From Planctomycetota bacterium (GTDB taxonomy: Bacteria; Planctomycetota; Phycisphaerae; SM23-33): a stretch of 64,000 nt of DNA. Below, piece by piece: positions 9,407 to 18,532 of this stretch (the stretch's first letter is position 1; every line of letters begins with the position of its first letter). The stretch lies in contig JAKJER010000010.1 in assembly GCA_022705325.1 (NCBI GenBank), positions 87,798 to 151,797 on the forward strand. The letters run 5' to 3'. A program made the translations under genes and the position numbers. Below the pieces are notes generated by a model. That model did not search any database, was not told the DNA's origin, and was given only the letters and a program-made list of their open reading frames with translations.

Positions 9407-10765
9407 ATGATGATCATCAATCGGTTGACTCTTTTTGTTGCATGCACAGGTGCGTGGCTGGTGTTGGCGGGCGCTGTCGAGCCGGCGCGGTGCGCCGACA
9501 AGGACGAGCCCAGCAAACTCCAGTTGGACGGCGCCCGCTACCGCCTGGAGAAGTTCGAACAGAAGGTCAAGCTGGCCCGTGGGGCCAAGATTCGCATGGG
9601 CTTTACCGAGAACGAGGCGCTCAAGATGATCTCGGCCCTCAAGGACAAATACCCCGACAATCCGCAGGTGGAGGATCTGTTCCAGCGGGCGCGGAAGGCC
9701 GTCCTGGCCAGCGAAGGCAAGATTGTCGAGATGAGCGACGACGTGCTGCTCTACCGCAAGAACCAGGAGAAGCTCGCGGAGATATTCAAGGCGGAAGGCG
9801 AGAAGGAGTGGGCCGCCTTCAAGGAGAAGGCCTTGTCGGGCGGAGCGATGCTGCCGAAGGCATTCCCCGCCCCGTCCCACCACGAGACGGACCTGAGCGA
9901 CCTGCGAGGCAAGTACGTCGTGTTGGAGGATTTCGAGTACCCCAGCAATGAGTTCATGGACCTGGGCCGGCAGTTCTGCTGGGTCGGCAGCGGCGCCCGC
10001 GGGCACTACTTTGTCGAGCTGTCGAATCGCGCCTGGATCGGTGCATACGAGGCCGTCAAGCGGTATCGCCGGTTCGTCAATCCCGACGTGCCCGAGGGGA
10101 TGAAGTGGACGCTGGTGGGCAAGATCACCGGACTCGAATTGCTGGTGCCCGAGGCGGCCAAGGAGAAGACCCTGGCCGCCGTCTGGGGCTGGAGCGTGGA
10201 GCCGGTGGCTATCTATGTTCCCGACCGCACGTTCGCCCTGGCCGATCCTGAGCTGGAACTGGGCGGCCGCTTCGCCGGCGAACAGCGGATGGAGCAACTC
10301 AAGGGTTCGATGTACAGCGTGAAGAGCATCCCCGACGACGTCACGCCTGAGCGTTTGACGGAGATCTTCATCACGGCGATCAAGGAGAAGAATTACGAGC
10401 TGTACCTGGCGTGCATCGACCCGGCGCGGACCAAGACCCCGACCGGCAGAAGCCGCTGCATGTACCACTGGGAGTGGCACCAGCACCGCTTCGCCACGTT
10501 CTACTGCCGCGTCGACGTGGGCAAGGCGGATATCCGCGTGATCCAAGGGTTCGACGACAGCGGCGACAGCCTGAAGGCACGCTTCCTGACGCCCGAGGAG
10601 CGCGAGAAGCTCAAGCAGCATTCCGAGCCGCTGGTGGAGGAGGCCGAGCTCAAGACGACCGCTTTCGACGAGCGAGGCAAGCAATACGGCTCGCCCAAGC
10701 CCCGCTTCTTCCGACGCACCGAAAAGAAACGCTGGTACATCATCAATTACGATCAGCCGTTCTAG
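9407..10765 (+). CDS. exported protein of unknown function
   Basis: 452 residues from ATG 9407 (another ATG follows at once), with GGAGAAGGG upstream. A signal peptide (MMIINRLTLFVACTGAWLVLAGA..RCA) is followed by a charged, partly coiled region to about residue 150 and a mixed alpha/beta C-terminal half ending WYIINYDQPF. I recognise no family or catalytic motif. The next gene, also exported, begins 42 bases after its stop, so the two may be cotranscribed. The DNA is slightly less GC-rich than the neighbouring metabolic genes. Confidence 0.7.
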   Translation: MMIINRLTLFVACTGAWLVLAGAVEPARCADKDEPSKLQLDGARYRLEKFEQKVKLARGAKIRMGFTENEALKMISALKDKYPDNPQVEDLFQRARKAVLASEGKIVEMSDDVLLYRKNQEKLAEIFKAEGEKEWAAFKEKALSGGAMLPKAFPAPSHHETDLSDLRGKYVVLEDFEYPSNEFMDLGRQFCWVGSGARGHYFVELSNRAWIGAYEAVKRYRRFVNPDVPEGMKWTLVGKITGLELLVPEAAKEKTLAAVWGWSVEPVAIYVPDRTFALADPELELGGRFAGEQRMEQLKGSMYSVKSIPDDVTPERLTEIFITAIKEKNYELYLACIDPARTKTPTGRSRCMYHWEWHQHRFATFYCRVDVGKADIRVIQGFDDSGDSLKARFLTPEEREKLKQHSEPLVEEAELKTTAFDERGKQYGSPKPRFFRRTEKKRWYIINYDQPF

Positions 10766-10807
10766 ACCCCCGAGCACAACCGTCCACCCCTAGTGGGAGA
10801 TGAACTG

Positions 10808-11806
10808 ATGAACCGTATCGTGCAACTCCTGAGCGCCGCCGCCATCCTGCTGGCCCTGACGGTCGCCGCCCCCGCACAGGGCAAGAAGGCCTCGCCTTTC
10901 GCCTCGCTCAGCAAGGGCCACCCTACCGCCCGCAAGATCGTCGAGGGCCTCATCGATGACTTCGACTCGTTCTTCGACAGCCTGGACAAGGCGATGGGCG
11001 CCCGCACCGGGTCGGAGGAAAAAACGGTCAGCGCGTGGTCGTCCGCGATCAGCCAGCACCGCTCCGCGTACACGGTCGGCATGAACAAGGCCTACGACAT
11101 CATGAAGAAGGCCAAGTCGACCGACGGCCTGCCCGGAGTGGCCCCGACGGATTGGATGCAGTGGAGCAAGCATCACGCCGACCTGTTCAACGAGCTGGCT
11201 TCCGGCACGGGCCAGCAGGCTATCCAGGACTATCGCGAGCTCTGCAAGTGCTGGGTCCAGTTGAAAGAGCAGCTCAAAGCCCTGCCGGAGACCAAGGAAG
11301 GCTATCGCAAGGATATCCAGAAGGTCAGCGATGACATCAAGGACATCATGGAGGCCCTGGAGAAAGCCGACTCCGCCGAGAAGGTCAAGGCCCAGCGGCG
11401 GCGGTTCATTCGCATCTGGACCACCGTCAACAACATCCAGTACGCCCACGAGAAGTTCCAGAAGAACTGCAAGGACTGGTTCGGCGAGGACGAGCACAAG
11501 CCCGCGCACTTCAACGACAAGTTCGCCAAGTTCAAGAAATGGTGCGAGCAACAGCAGAAAGACCCCCTCCTGGAGCCGCGGTGCATTAAGTCGCTCAAGT
11601 CCTGGACGAGTGAATGGTCGTCCATCACGATGGCCAACGAAATGGGCTACAAGCACGTGCTCGAGATGGTCACCCCCATCATCAAGGGCGAGTTGTTCAG
11701 CGACATCGGCATCTTCCAGGGCGTCAAGTTCGAGAACCTCAAGGCCACCATCGAGAAGTACGAGAAGACGCTGATCGCCAAAGAAGACCAGTTCGGGGCC
11801 CGCTAG
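10808..11806 (+). CDS. exported helical protein of unknown function
   Basis: 332 residues from ATG 10808, chosen because GGGAGA lies about 8 bases upstream; a GTG 15 bases earlier is a weaker start. A signal peptide (MNRIVQLLSAAAILLALTVAAPAQG) precedes a lysine- and glutamate-rich, mostly helical mature region with several tryptophans and few prolines. It resembles a periplasmic helical bundle. No known motif. It probably follows the 9407-10765 gene on one transcript. Confidence 0.7.
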   Translation: MNRIVQLLSAAAILLALTVAAPAQGKKASPFASLSKGHPTARKIVEGLIDDFDSFFDSLDKAMGARTGSEEKTVSAWSSAISQHRSAYTVGMNKAYDIMKKAKSTDGLPGVAPTDWMQWSKHHADLFNELASGTGQQAIQDYRELCKCWVQLKEQLKALPETKEGYRKDIQKVSDDIKDIMEALEKADSAEKVKAQRRRFIRIWTTVNNIQYAHEKFQKNCKDWFGEDEHKPAHFNDKFAKFKKWCEQQQKDPLLEPRCIKSLKSWTSEWSSITMANEMGYKHVLEMVTPIIKGELFSDIGIFQGVKFENLKATIEKYEKTLIAKEDQFGAR

Positions 11807-11832
11807 CGGGCAAAACCCGGTATTTTTACTGG

Positions 11833-11860
11833 TTGCCCGCCTGAGTGTCGGGCCTACAAT
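11833..11860 (+). promoter_or_regulatory. promoter of the PEP-CTERM gene
   Basis: TTGCCC (11833-11838), a 16-base spacer and TACAAT (11855-11860). The -35 box overlaps the right arm of an inverted repeat (GCGGGCAA at 11809-11816, TTGCCCGC at 11833-11840) that could also end the upstream transcript. Confidence 0.6.
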
Positions 11861-11942
11861 TCAAGTTGAAAAGGAGTTGGGGCGGCCTCCGGGTAGGCGC
11901 CCCAACCATCTCAGGTCCATGCATGTAAGCAGAGGAGTCACT

Positions 11943-12665
11943 ATGCGTACCATTACGGTCTATTGTGCGCTGTTGGGGCTCGTGTTGTCGGTGGGAGGAA
12001 CCGCAATAGGCGGGACATGGTCCGACAACTTCGACTCGTACGCTACCGGTGCTCAACTTCACGGCGTGGGCGGGTGGAAGGGTTGGGATAACCTACTGAG
12101 TGCCGGGGCCCTGACCTCGGCTGCGGCGGCCCAGTCGGGCCCCAACTCGGTGGACATCAATGGCGCCAGCGACCTGGTTCAGCAGTTCAACATCACCGGC
12201 GGTCACGTGCAGTTCAAGGCCATGCAGTACGTTCCCGGCAACATGTCCGGGACGACGTACTTCCTGCTACTGAACGAGTACGCTGACGGCGGTCCATATG
12301 ACTGGTCGGTGCAGTTGAGTTTTGATTCAGCCAGCAATCTGGTCACATCAGACTTCGGCGGTTCCGCTACAGCACCGATCGTCCGCGACAAGTGGGTTCC
12401 GCTTCTGTTCGATATCGACATGGACGCCAACACGGTCAGCGAGTACTACAACAGCGCGCTGTTGTCCACCCACGTCTGGGACGACACCAACCACAACACA
12501 CTCCAGGCGTTGGACCTGTTTGCCAACGGCGCGACGCCGGTCTTCTACGACGACGTGTCGCTAACCACGGTCGATGAGAACGTCATCCCCGAACCGGCGA
12601 CGATGGCGCTGCTGGCGGCAGCGGCGGCGGGCGTGGGCGGCTACATTCGCCGACGCCGCTCCTGA
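11943..12665 (+). CDS. PEP-CTERM sorted exported protein
   Basis: 240 residues from ATG 11943 with GAGGAG upstream. A signal peptide is followed by a beta-rich region containing tandem aromatic strands (FDSYATGAQLHGVGGWKGWDN), of the kind seen in LamG/concanavalin-like surface proteins. The C-terminus is VIPEPATMALLAAAAAGVGGYIRRRRS: the PEP motif, a membrane helix and a basic tail. PEP-CTERM tails are processed by exosortase and are linked to exopolysaccharide. No exosortase gene is in the window. A strong terminator follows. Confidence 0.85.
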   Translation: MRTITVYCALLGLVLSVGGTAIGGTWSDNFDSYATGAQLHGVGGWKGWDNLLSAGALTSAAAAQSGPNSVDINGASDLVQQFNITGGHVQFKAMQYVPGNMSGTTYFLLLNEYADGGPYDWSVQLSFDSASNLVTSDFGGSATAPIVRDKWVPLLFDIDMDANTVSEYYNSALLSTHVWDDTNHNTLQALDLFANGATPVFYDDVSLTTVDENVIPEPATMALLAAAAAGVGGYIRRRRS

Positions 12666-12723
12666 GAGTCTTGGAAACGTCGGCGCCGGGCCGGCACAAG
12701 TTGGCAGCACGCTATTCCTCGAC

Positions 12724-12751
12724 GGGGCCCGCCTTCGGGCGGGCCCCTTTT
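12724..12751 (+). terminator. Rho-independent terminator after the PEP-CTERM gene
   Basis: GGGGCCCGCC (12724-12733), loop TTCG, GGCGGGCCCC (12738-12747), then TTTT. The stem is perfect over ten base pairs. Confidence 0.9.
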
Positions 12752-12877
12752 GTCTGCGCAACGCCTGCGCAATTTCCGCAGTCCCTTGCGCGTTATTGCA
12801 TTGTCGGTGCGGCCGCGGGGGCGTAGGCTATTCTTCGCGTCACGCCAGGACGGGCGGCAACGCAAAGGAGTATGGCG

Positions 12878-14374
12878 ATGGCACTGGAATCGATGGAGAT
12901 CTGGTTCGTCACGGGCAGCCAGGACCTGTACGGCCCGGCGACGCTCAAGCAGGTGGCTCGCAACAGCCGCGAGGTGGTGGACGGCCTGAACGCCTCGTCG
13001 CAACTGCCGGTGCGGCTGGTGTTCAAGGACGTGGTGACCAGCGCCGAATCGATCCTGCGGGTGTGCCAGGAGGCCAGCGCCGCCAAGGCGTGCGCGGGGG
13101 TGGTCTGCTGGATGCACACGTTCTCGCCGGCCAAGATGTGGATCGCGGGGCTGTCGTCGCTGCGCAAGCCCCTGCTGCACCTGCACACGCAGTTCAACCG
13201 CGACCTGCCCTGGTCGAGCATCGACATGGACTTCATGAACCTCAACCAGGCCGCCCACGGCGACCGGGAGTTCGGGTTCATCTGTTCGCGGATGCGGCTC
13301 GGGCGGAAGGTGGTGGTGGGCCACTGGCAGGAGGCCGCGGTGCAGGAGCGTCTGGCGGCCTGGATGCGGGCGGCGGCCGGGGCGGCCGAGCTGCGCGGGC
13401 TCAAGGTGGCCCGGCTGGGCGACAACATGCGCCAGGTCGCGGTCACCGAGGGCGACAAGGTCGAGGCGCAGATCCGCCTGGGCTTCGAGGTGAACGGCTA
13501 CGGCGTGGGCGAGTTGGCGGCCCGGACGGAGGCGGTGAGCGACGCGGAGATCGACGCCGCAGCCGCGGAGTGCGACCAGCGGTACGCGATGGCGGGCGAA
13601 CTCCAGCCCGGCGGGGCCAAGCGCCAGGCCCTGCGCTACGCCCTGCGGGTCGAGACCGCCCTGCGGGGCTTCCTGGTCGACGGGGGCTTCGGGGCGTTCA
13701 CGGACACGTTTGAGGACCTGGCCGGGCTGGCGCAATTGCCGGGCCTGGCGGTGCAGAGGCTGATGGCCGAGGGGTACGGATTCGCGGCCGAAGGCGACTG
13801 GAAGACGGCGGCGCTGGTGCGGGCCCTGAAGGTGATGGGCGAGGGCCTGGAGGGCGGGGCGTCGTTCATGGAGGACTACACCTACCACTTCGGGGCGGAC
13901 GGGGCCAAGGTGCTGGGCGCCCACATGCTGGAGGTGTGCCCGACGCTGGCGCAGGCCAAGCCGTCGTGCGAGGTCCACCCGCTGGGGATCGGAGGCAAGG
14001 ACGCGCCGGTGCGGCTGGTCTTTACCGCCAGGGGCGGGCCGGCGATCAACGTGTCGATGATCGACCTGGGCGACCGCTTCCGGCTGTTGATGAACGAGGT
14101 GGACGCGGTGGAAGCGGATCGCCCGATGCCCGCCCTGCCGGTGGCCCGGGCGCTGTGGACCCCGCGGCCGGATCTGCCGACGGCGGCGGCGGCGTGGATC
14201 TACTCAGGCGGGGCGCATCACACCGCCTTCAGCCAGGCGGTTACGGGCGAGATGATCGAAGACCTGGCCGAGATGAGCGGCCTGGAGTACGTGCCGATCA
14301 CCGCGACAACGAGCATTTCGGACGTCCGCAACCAGTTGCGATGGAACGAGGCGTACTACGGGCGCCGGTCCTGA
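12878..14374 (+). CDS. araA: L-arabinose isomerase
   Basis: 498 residues, the usual length for AraA, which converts L-arabinose to L-ribulose using Mn2+. The N-terminus [12 protein letters not shown] and the blocks [33 protein letters not shown] and [11 protein letters not shown] are all family hallmarks; they hold the metal-binding Glu, Glu, His and His residues. I chose ATG 12878 because AGGAG lies 7 bases upstream; the ATG at 12872 is too close to it. No araB or araD gene is next to it, so this is a single-gene unit rather than a full arabinose operon. Confidence 0.95.
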   Translation: MALESMEIWFVTGSQDLYGPATLKQVARNSREVVDGLNASSQLPVRLVFKDVVTSAESILRVCQEASAAKACAGVVCWMHTFSPAKMWIAGLSSLRKPLLHLHTQFNRDLPWSSIDMDFMNLNQAAHGDREFGFICSRMRLGRKVVVGHWQEAAVQERLAAWMRAAAGAAELRGLKVARLGDNMRQVAVTEGDKVEAQIRLGFEVNGYGVGELAARTEAVSDAEIDAAAAECDQRYAMAGELQPGGAKRQALRYALRVETALRGFLVDGGFGAFTDTFEDLAGLAQLPGLAVQRLMAEGYGFAAEGDWKTAALVRALKVMGEGLEGGASFMEDYTYHFGADGAKVLGAHMLEVCPTLAQAKPSCEVHPLGIGGKDAPVRLVFTARGGPAINVSMIDLGDRFRLLMNEVDAVEADRPMPALPVARALWTPRPDLPTAAAAWIYSGGAHHTAFSQAVTGEMIEDLAEMSGLEYVPITATTSISDVRNQLRWNEAYYGRRS

Positions 14375-14466
14375 TCGGGCACAAGCACAGCGTCCACAAG
14401 GGATTGATCGCCGGCGCGGCGCGCGGGCGGCCGCGGCGGGGGTCGCCGCCGGGGCGAAGGCGATCC

Positions 14467-14495
14467 TTGCGTACGGACCGGATCGTCAGTATCAT
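14467..14495 (+). promoter_or_regulatory. promoter of the first lpx operon
   Basis: TTGCGT (14467-14472), a 17-base spacer and TATCAT (14490-14495). Transcription would start near 14502, only about 6 bases before the ATG at 14508, and no ribosome-binding site is seen, so translation may begin on a nearly leaderless message. Confidence 0.6.
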
Positions 14496-14507
14496 AGACC
14501 CCTCATC

Positions 14508-15551
14508 ATGAACAGCCTGCCGATGACAGTGCGGGAGGTCGCCGAGCTGGTGGGCGGCCAGGTGCAGGGCGACGGCGAGGTCCGCGTGGACTCGCTGGCG
14601 CCGCTGGACGCCGCGCAGAGCGGACAGTTGACCTTTGCCCTGGACGAGCGCCGGCTGAACAAGCTGGGCGAGTGCCGGGCGGCGGCCGCCCTGGTTTCCC
14701 GGGCCGTGGAAGGCCTGTCCATGTCGCTGGTGGTGGTGGGCGACGTGCAGGCGGCGTTGAGTGCCCTGCTGGGCGCGCTGCACCCGGGCGAGGACGTACC
14801 CGCCCTCGGGGTGCACGCCTCGGCGACGATCGCCCCGGACGCCGTGCTGGGCGAGGCCGTGGCGATCGGCCCGGGCGTGTTGGTGGGCGCGGGCGCGCGG
14901 ATCGGGGCGGGGACGGCCCTGCTGGCCAACGTGGTGATCGGGCGGGGGGCGACGATCGGCGAGCGGTGCGTGCTGGCCGAGGGCGTGGTGGTCCGCTGGG
15001 GCTGCGTGGTGGGCAACCGGGTGCGGATCGGGCCCAACAGCGTCATCGGCGAGGACGGATTCGGCTACCATACCGTGGGCGGGGTGCATCGCAAGATTCC
15101 CCACGCGGGCAACGCGGTGATCGAAGACGACGTGGAGATCGGCGCGTGCAGTTGCGTGGACCGGGCGAAGTTCGGCTCGACCCGGGTGGGCGCGGGGACG
15201 AAGATCGACAACCTGGTGCAGGTCGCCCACAACGTGCAGGTCGGTCCGGGCTGCATCCTGGTCGCCCAGTGCGGCATCGCGGGCAGCAGCCGCCTGGGGC
15301 GATATGTTGTGCTTGGCGGCAGCGCCGGAGTGCGGGATAATATCACCATGGGCGACGGCTCGCAGTGCGCGGCGTATTCCGCGGTGGCCGGCGACGTGGA
15401 GGCCGGGCAGATCGTGGCCGGCACGCCGGCCGGGCCCGCCCGCCAGCGTCTGCGGACGCTCCAGGCCCTGGACAAGCTGCCCGACCTGATCAAGCAGGTC
15501 CGCCAGCTCGAGACGAGGCTGCAACAACTTGATCCACCAACACACGATTAA
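14508..15551 (+). CDS. lpxD: UDP-3-O-acylglucosamine N-acyltransferase, copy 1
   Basis: 347 residues. LpxD adds the second hydroxyacyl chain from acyl-ACP to UDP-3-O-acyl-glucosamine in lipid A synthesis. The N-terminal domain ([20 protein letters not shown]..) is followed by hexapeptide repeats forming a left-handed beta-helix (about 110-310), including [21 protein letters not shown] and [12 protein letters not shown] with the catalytic histidine position kept. The C-terminus is helical. The start may instead be ATG 14523, which gives the usual N-terminus. Its 3' end overlaps lpxC by 23 bases. A second lpxD lies at 25.3 kb. Confidence 0.93.
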   Translation: MNSLPMTVREVAELVGGQVQGDGEVRVDSLAPLDAAQSGQLTFALDERRLNKLGECRAAAALVSRAVEGLSMSLVVVGDVQAALSALLGALHPGEDVPALGVHASATIAPDAVLGEAVAIGPGVLVGAGARIGAGTALLANVVIGRGATIGERCVLAEGVVVRWGCVVGNRVRIGPNSVIGEDGFGYHTVGGVHRKIPHAGNAVIEDDVEIGACSCVDRAKFGSTRVGAGTKIDNLVQVAHNVQVGPGCILVAQCGIAGSSRLGRYVVLGGSAGVRDNITMGDGSQCAAYSAVAGDVEAGQIVAGTPAGPARQRLRTLQALDKLPDLIKQVRQLETRLQQLDPPTHD

Positions 15552-16845
15552 GGCCCCCGCCACCGTCAGCGGGGCGGGACTGTTCAGCGGCGAGCCGTGC
15601 CGGATGCGGTTCCTGCCCGCGCCGGCCGACAGCGGGATCGTCTTCGTCCGCAACGGCGAGAGCATGTCCCCGTCGCGCCTGGCCGCCCTCATCCAGCACG
15701 TGACCAAGCGGGCCAGGCGAACCAGCCTGACCAACGGCACATTCCAGGTGGAGACGGTCGAGCACGTGCTGGCGGCGATCTCGGGCATGGGGGTGGACAA
15801 CCTGATCATCGAGATCAACGCCGACGAGACGCCCTCGACCGACGGCTCGCCCCTGCCCTTCGTGGAGGCGATCCGGCAGGCCGAGGTGCAGGCGCAGGAG
15901 GCGGAGCGCAAACCGTTCGTGATCGACCAGGCCATCACCGTCAGCGGGGAGGGCGGGTCGATGCTGGCGGCGCTTCCGGGCCCGGACGACTGCCTGGACA
16001 TCGTCTACGACCTGGACTACAGCGAGGCGCCGTGCATCGGGCGCCAGGTACACGGCTTTCGCCTGGGCAAGGACGACTTCGTCTCGCAGATCGCGCCGGC
16101 CCGCACGTTCCTGCTGGAGGCCGAGGCACGCGAGTTCCAGGCCCGCGGCATGGGCAAGCACCTGACGGCCAAGGACCTGGTGGTCATGGGCGAGACCGGG
16201 CCCATCGACAACGAGCTGCGGTTTGCCAACGAGGCCGTCCGCCACAAGATCTGCGACCTGGTGGGCGACCTGATGCTGCTGGGCAGGCCCCTGCGGGGGC
16301 GCGTGGTGGCCTACAAGAGCGGGCACGAACTCAACCACAAGCTGGTGCGGCGCCTGGCCGAGTGCATCCAGCGCAAGAGCAAGCGGGCGGCGATGGCGGG
16401 CGAGCCGGCCATGGACATCCGCCGGATCATGCGCCTGCTGCCCCACCGCTACCCGTTCCTGATGGTCGACCGGGTGATCAGCCTGGAGGGCGACCGCAAG
16501 GCGATCGCCGTCAAGAACGTCTCGATCAACGAGCCCTACTTCCAGGGACACTACCCGGGCCAGCCCATCATGCCCGGGGTGATGATCCTGGAGGCCCTGG
16601 CCCAGCTTTCGGGCATCCTGCTGTCGCGAAGGCTGGAGCACACGGGCAAGGTGGCCGTGCTCCTGAGCCTGGACAAGGCCAAGATGCGCCGCCCCGTCCG
16701 CCCGGGCGACCAACTCATCCTGGAGGCCGAGGCCCTGCACGTCCGCGCCCGCACCGGACACTGCCGCTGCCGGGCCCTGCTGGGCGACGACGTCGCCGCC
16801 GAGGCCGAGATCAAGTTCATGCTCGTCGACGCCGAGCCCATCTGA
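15529..16845 (+). CDS. lpxC/fabZ: LpxC-FabZ fusion: deacetylase plus 3-hydroxyacyl-ACP dehydratase
   Basis: 438 residues. Residues 1-285 are LpxC, the zinc deacetylase that commits UDP-3-O-acyl-GlcNAc to lipid A. VEH (E78, H79), ARTF (T193), [11 protein letters not shown] (H239, D243, D247) and SGHELNHK (H266) hold the zinc and catalytic positions. Residues about 295-438 are FabZ, with [14 protein letters not shown] and [14 protein letters not shown] (H341) and E355. The only sensible start is TTG 15529, inside the end of lpxD. The usually conserved GLH near residue 19 is GLF here. Such fusions are known in Bacteroidetes and some other phyla; both active sites look intact. Confidence 0.94.
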   Translation: MIHQHTIKAPATVSGAGLFSGEPCRMRFLPAPADSGIVFVRNGESMSPSRLAALIQHVTKRARRTSLTNGTFQVETVEHVLAAISGMGVDNLIIEINADETPSTDGSPLPFVEAIRQAEVQAQEAERKPFVIDQAITVSGEGGSMLAALPGPDDCLDIVYDLDYSEAPCIGRQVHGFRLGKDDFVSQIAPARTFLLEAEAREFQARGMGKHLTAKDLVVMGETGPIDNELRFANEAVRHKICDLVGDLMLLGRPLRGRVVAYKSGHELNHKLVRRLAECIQRKSKRAAMAGEPAMDIRRIMRLLPHRYPFLMVDRVISLEGDRKAIAVKNVSINEPYFQGHYPGQPIMPGVMILEALAQLSGILLSRRLEHTGKVAVLLSLDKAKMRRPVRPGDQLILEAEALHVRARTGHCRCRALLGDDVAAEAEIKFMLVDAEPI

Positions 16846-16889
16846 GACCGCGGGGCCAGCCGATCGCGAGCCAAAGCCGAGAACCGGAT

Positions 16890-17651
16890 ATGCCTGAGAT
16901 TTCGCGTTATGCCGTTGTGGAAAAGGGAGCCGAGCTGGCCGACGACGTCCGCGTCGGGCCCTTCGCGTACGTGGGGCCGAAGGTCACGATCGGCCCGGGC
17001 TGCATCATCGAGAACAACGTCTCCATCACGGGCAAGACGGAGCTGGGGCCCAAGAACCACGTGTTCCCGATGGCGGTGATCGGGGCCCCGGACCCGCAGT
17101 CGCCCTCGGCGGTGGGCCAGGTCGTGCTGGGCGAGGCCAACGACATCCGCGAGCAGGTGACGATCTACGCCGGTCAGGACGAGCCCACCCGGATCGGGCG
17201 GGACAACCTGATCATGATCGGCTGCCAGATCGGCCCGTCGGCGCAGGTGGGCGACCACGGCATCTTCGCCAATTGCACGCACATCAACGCCGGGGCGGTC
17301 ATCGAGGACTACGTGCGGACCAGCGCGTTCCCGGTGATCGAATCGGGAGTGCGGGTGGGGGCGTACACGTTCGTGGCGGGCTACGCGTGCATCGACCGCA
17401 GCGCCCCGCCGTTCGCCATGGTGCAGGGCTTCCCCTACCGCGTGCGCGGGGTGAACACTCACAACCTCCAGCGGTGCGGGTTCACCGACGAGGACATCGC
17501 CCGCCTCAAACGGGTCTTCCGCGAGCTGTTCGACGGCAGCGGCTCGACCCCCAACGCCGAGGTGTTGCAGCGCCTGGCGGCCGCCCGGGAGGGCAACGCC
17601 CACGTCCGCCGCCTGCTGGAGAGCCTCCGCGCCGCCGGGAGCGACTCATGA
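16890..17651 (+). CDS. LpxA-like acyltransferase lacking the catalytic histidine
   Basis: 253 residues, hexapeptide beta-helix plus the helical tail of LpxA (VRGVNTHNLQRCGFTDEDIARLKRVF). In LpxA the catalytic stretch reads HIAHD; here the aligned segment is GCQIGPSAQ (about 111-119), so both histidines are replaced (Q113, P116), although a later NCTHIN histidine is kept. The start is ATG 16890, 44 bases after lpxC-fabZ. Its stop overlaps the start of a second, complete lpxA (ATGA). It may be a non-catalytic partner, or an acyltransferase with another mechanism or substrate. Family placement is sure; activity is not. Confidence 0.85.
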   Translation: MPEISRYAVVEKGAELADDVRVGPFAYVGPKVTIGPGCIIENNVSITGKTELGPKNHVFPMAVIGAPDPQSPSAVGQVVLGEANDIREQVTIYAGQDEPTRIGRDNLIMIGCQIGPSAQVGDHGIFANCTHINAGAVIEDYVRTSAFPVIESGVRVGAYTFVAGYACIDRSAPPFAMVQGFPYRVRGVNTHNLQRCGFTDEDIARLKRVFRELFDGSGSTPNAEVLQRLAAAREGNAHVRRLLESLRAAGSDS

Positions 17652-18532
17652 GCAGTCGGGTGGACGTGATCAGCGAGATCGCCCCCACCGCCCGCATCGC
17701 CCGCGACGTGCGGGTGGGCCCCTTCTGCATCATCGGCCCGCACGTGACCATCGGGCCGGGCACGGTCCTCTCCCGCCGCGTCACCGTCGTCGGGCACACC
17801 TCGATCGGCTCGCAGAACCACATCGAGGAAGGCTGCGTGCTGGGCGCCAGCCCGCAGGACCTCAAGTACGCCGGGCAGCCCACCGTGCTCATCATCGGCC
17901 ACCGCAACCGCTTCGGCCGGGGCGTCACCGCGCACATCGGCACGGAGCTGGGCGGGTTCATCACCCGCATCGGCAGCGACAACGTCATCCTCGACGGCTG
18001 CCACATCGCCCACGACTGCTACATCGACGACAAGACGTTCCTCGGGCGCTACGTCATGCTGGCCGGGCACATCCGGATACAGACCGGTTCGGTGATGGAA
18101 GACTTCGCCGGGGCCCATCACTTCGTGACGATCGGGCGCTACGCCCGCGTCGGCGCCCGCACGCCGGTGCGGCGCGACGTGCCCCCCTTCACGTACTTCT
18201 ACAGCGAAGACTACGGCTGGACCGCCCCGTCGGTCCGCGGCATCCACGACGACGGCATCCGCGCCGCCAAGCTCCGGCGCTACGAGGAGCGCGAGCTGAG
18301 GCAGGCGCTGGCGGACCTGTTCGACGACGAGGCCGCCCTCCAGACCAAGATCGAGCAGATCATCACCATGGGCGCCGAAGGCGAGGTGGCCGCCCTGTGC
18401 GAGTTCTGCCAGAACAGCCTCAAGGGCGTCTTCGGACGCCAACGCGAACTGTACCGGGGCAAGGCGCCCCCCGAGGCGGCCGAGACCCCCATCACCCAAC
18501 AGTGGCTGGATCCACGGAGACGGTCCACATGA
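17648..18532 (+). CDS. lpxA: UDP-N-acetylglucosamine acyltransferase
   Basis: 294 residues, somewhat longer than the usual 260-ish. LpxA transfers the first 3-hydroxyacyl chain onto UDP-GlcNAc. The hexapeptide helix includes DLKYAGQPT, CHIAHDC (H119 and catalytic H122), LAGHIRI and GAHHFVTIG, all matching active LpxA. The C-terminal region (from about 205) is longer and more charged than in model LpxA, with KLRRYEERELRQALADLF in place of the standard RRGF helix. Coupled by ATGA overlaps to the LpxA-like gene before it and the oxidoreductase after it. Confidence 0.9.
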   Translation: MSSRVDVISEIAPTARIARDVRVGPFCIIGPHVTIGPGTVLSRRVTVVGHTSIGSQNHIEEGCVLGASPQDLKYAGQPTVLIIGHRNRFGRGVTAHIGTELGGFITRIGSDNVILDGCHIAHDCYIDDKTFLGRYVMLAGHIRIQTGSVMEDFAGAHHFVTIGRYARVGARTPVRRDVPPFTYFYSEDYGWTAPSVRGIHDDGIRAAKLRRYEERELRQALADLFDDEAALQTKIEQIITMGAEGEVAALCEFCQNSLKGVFGRQRELYRGKAPPEAAETPITQQWLDPRRRST

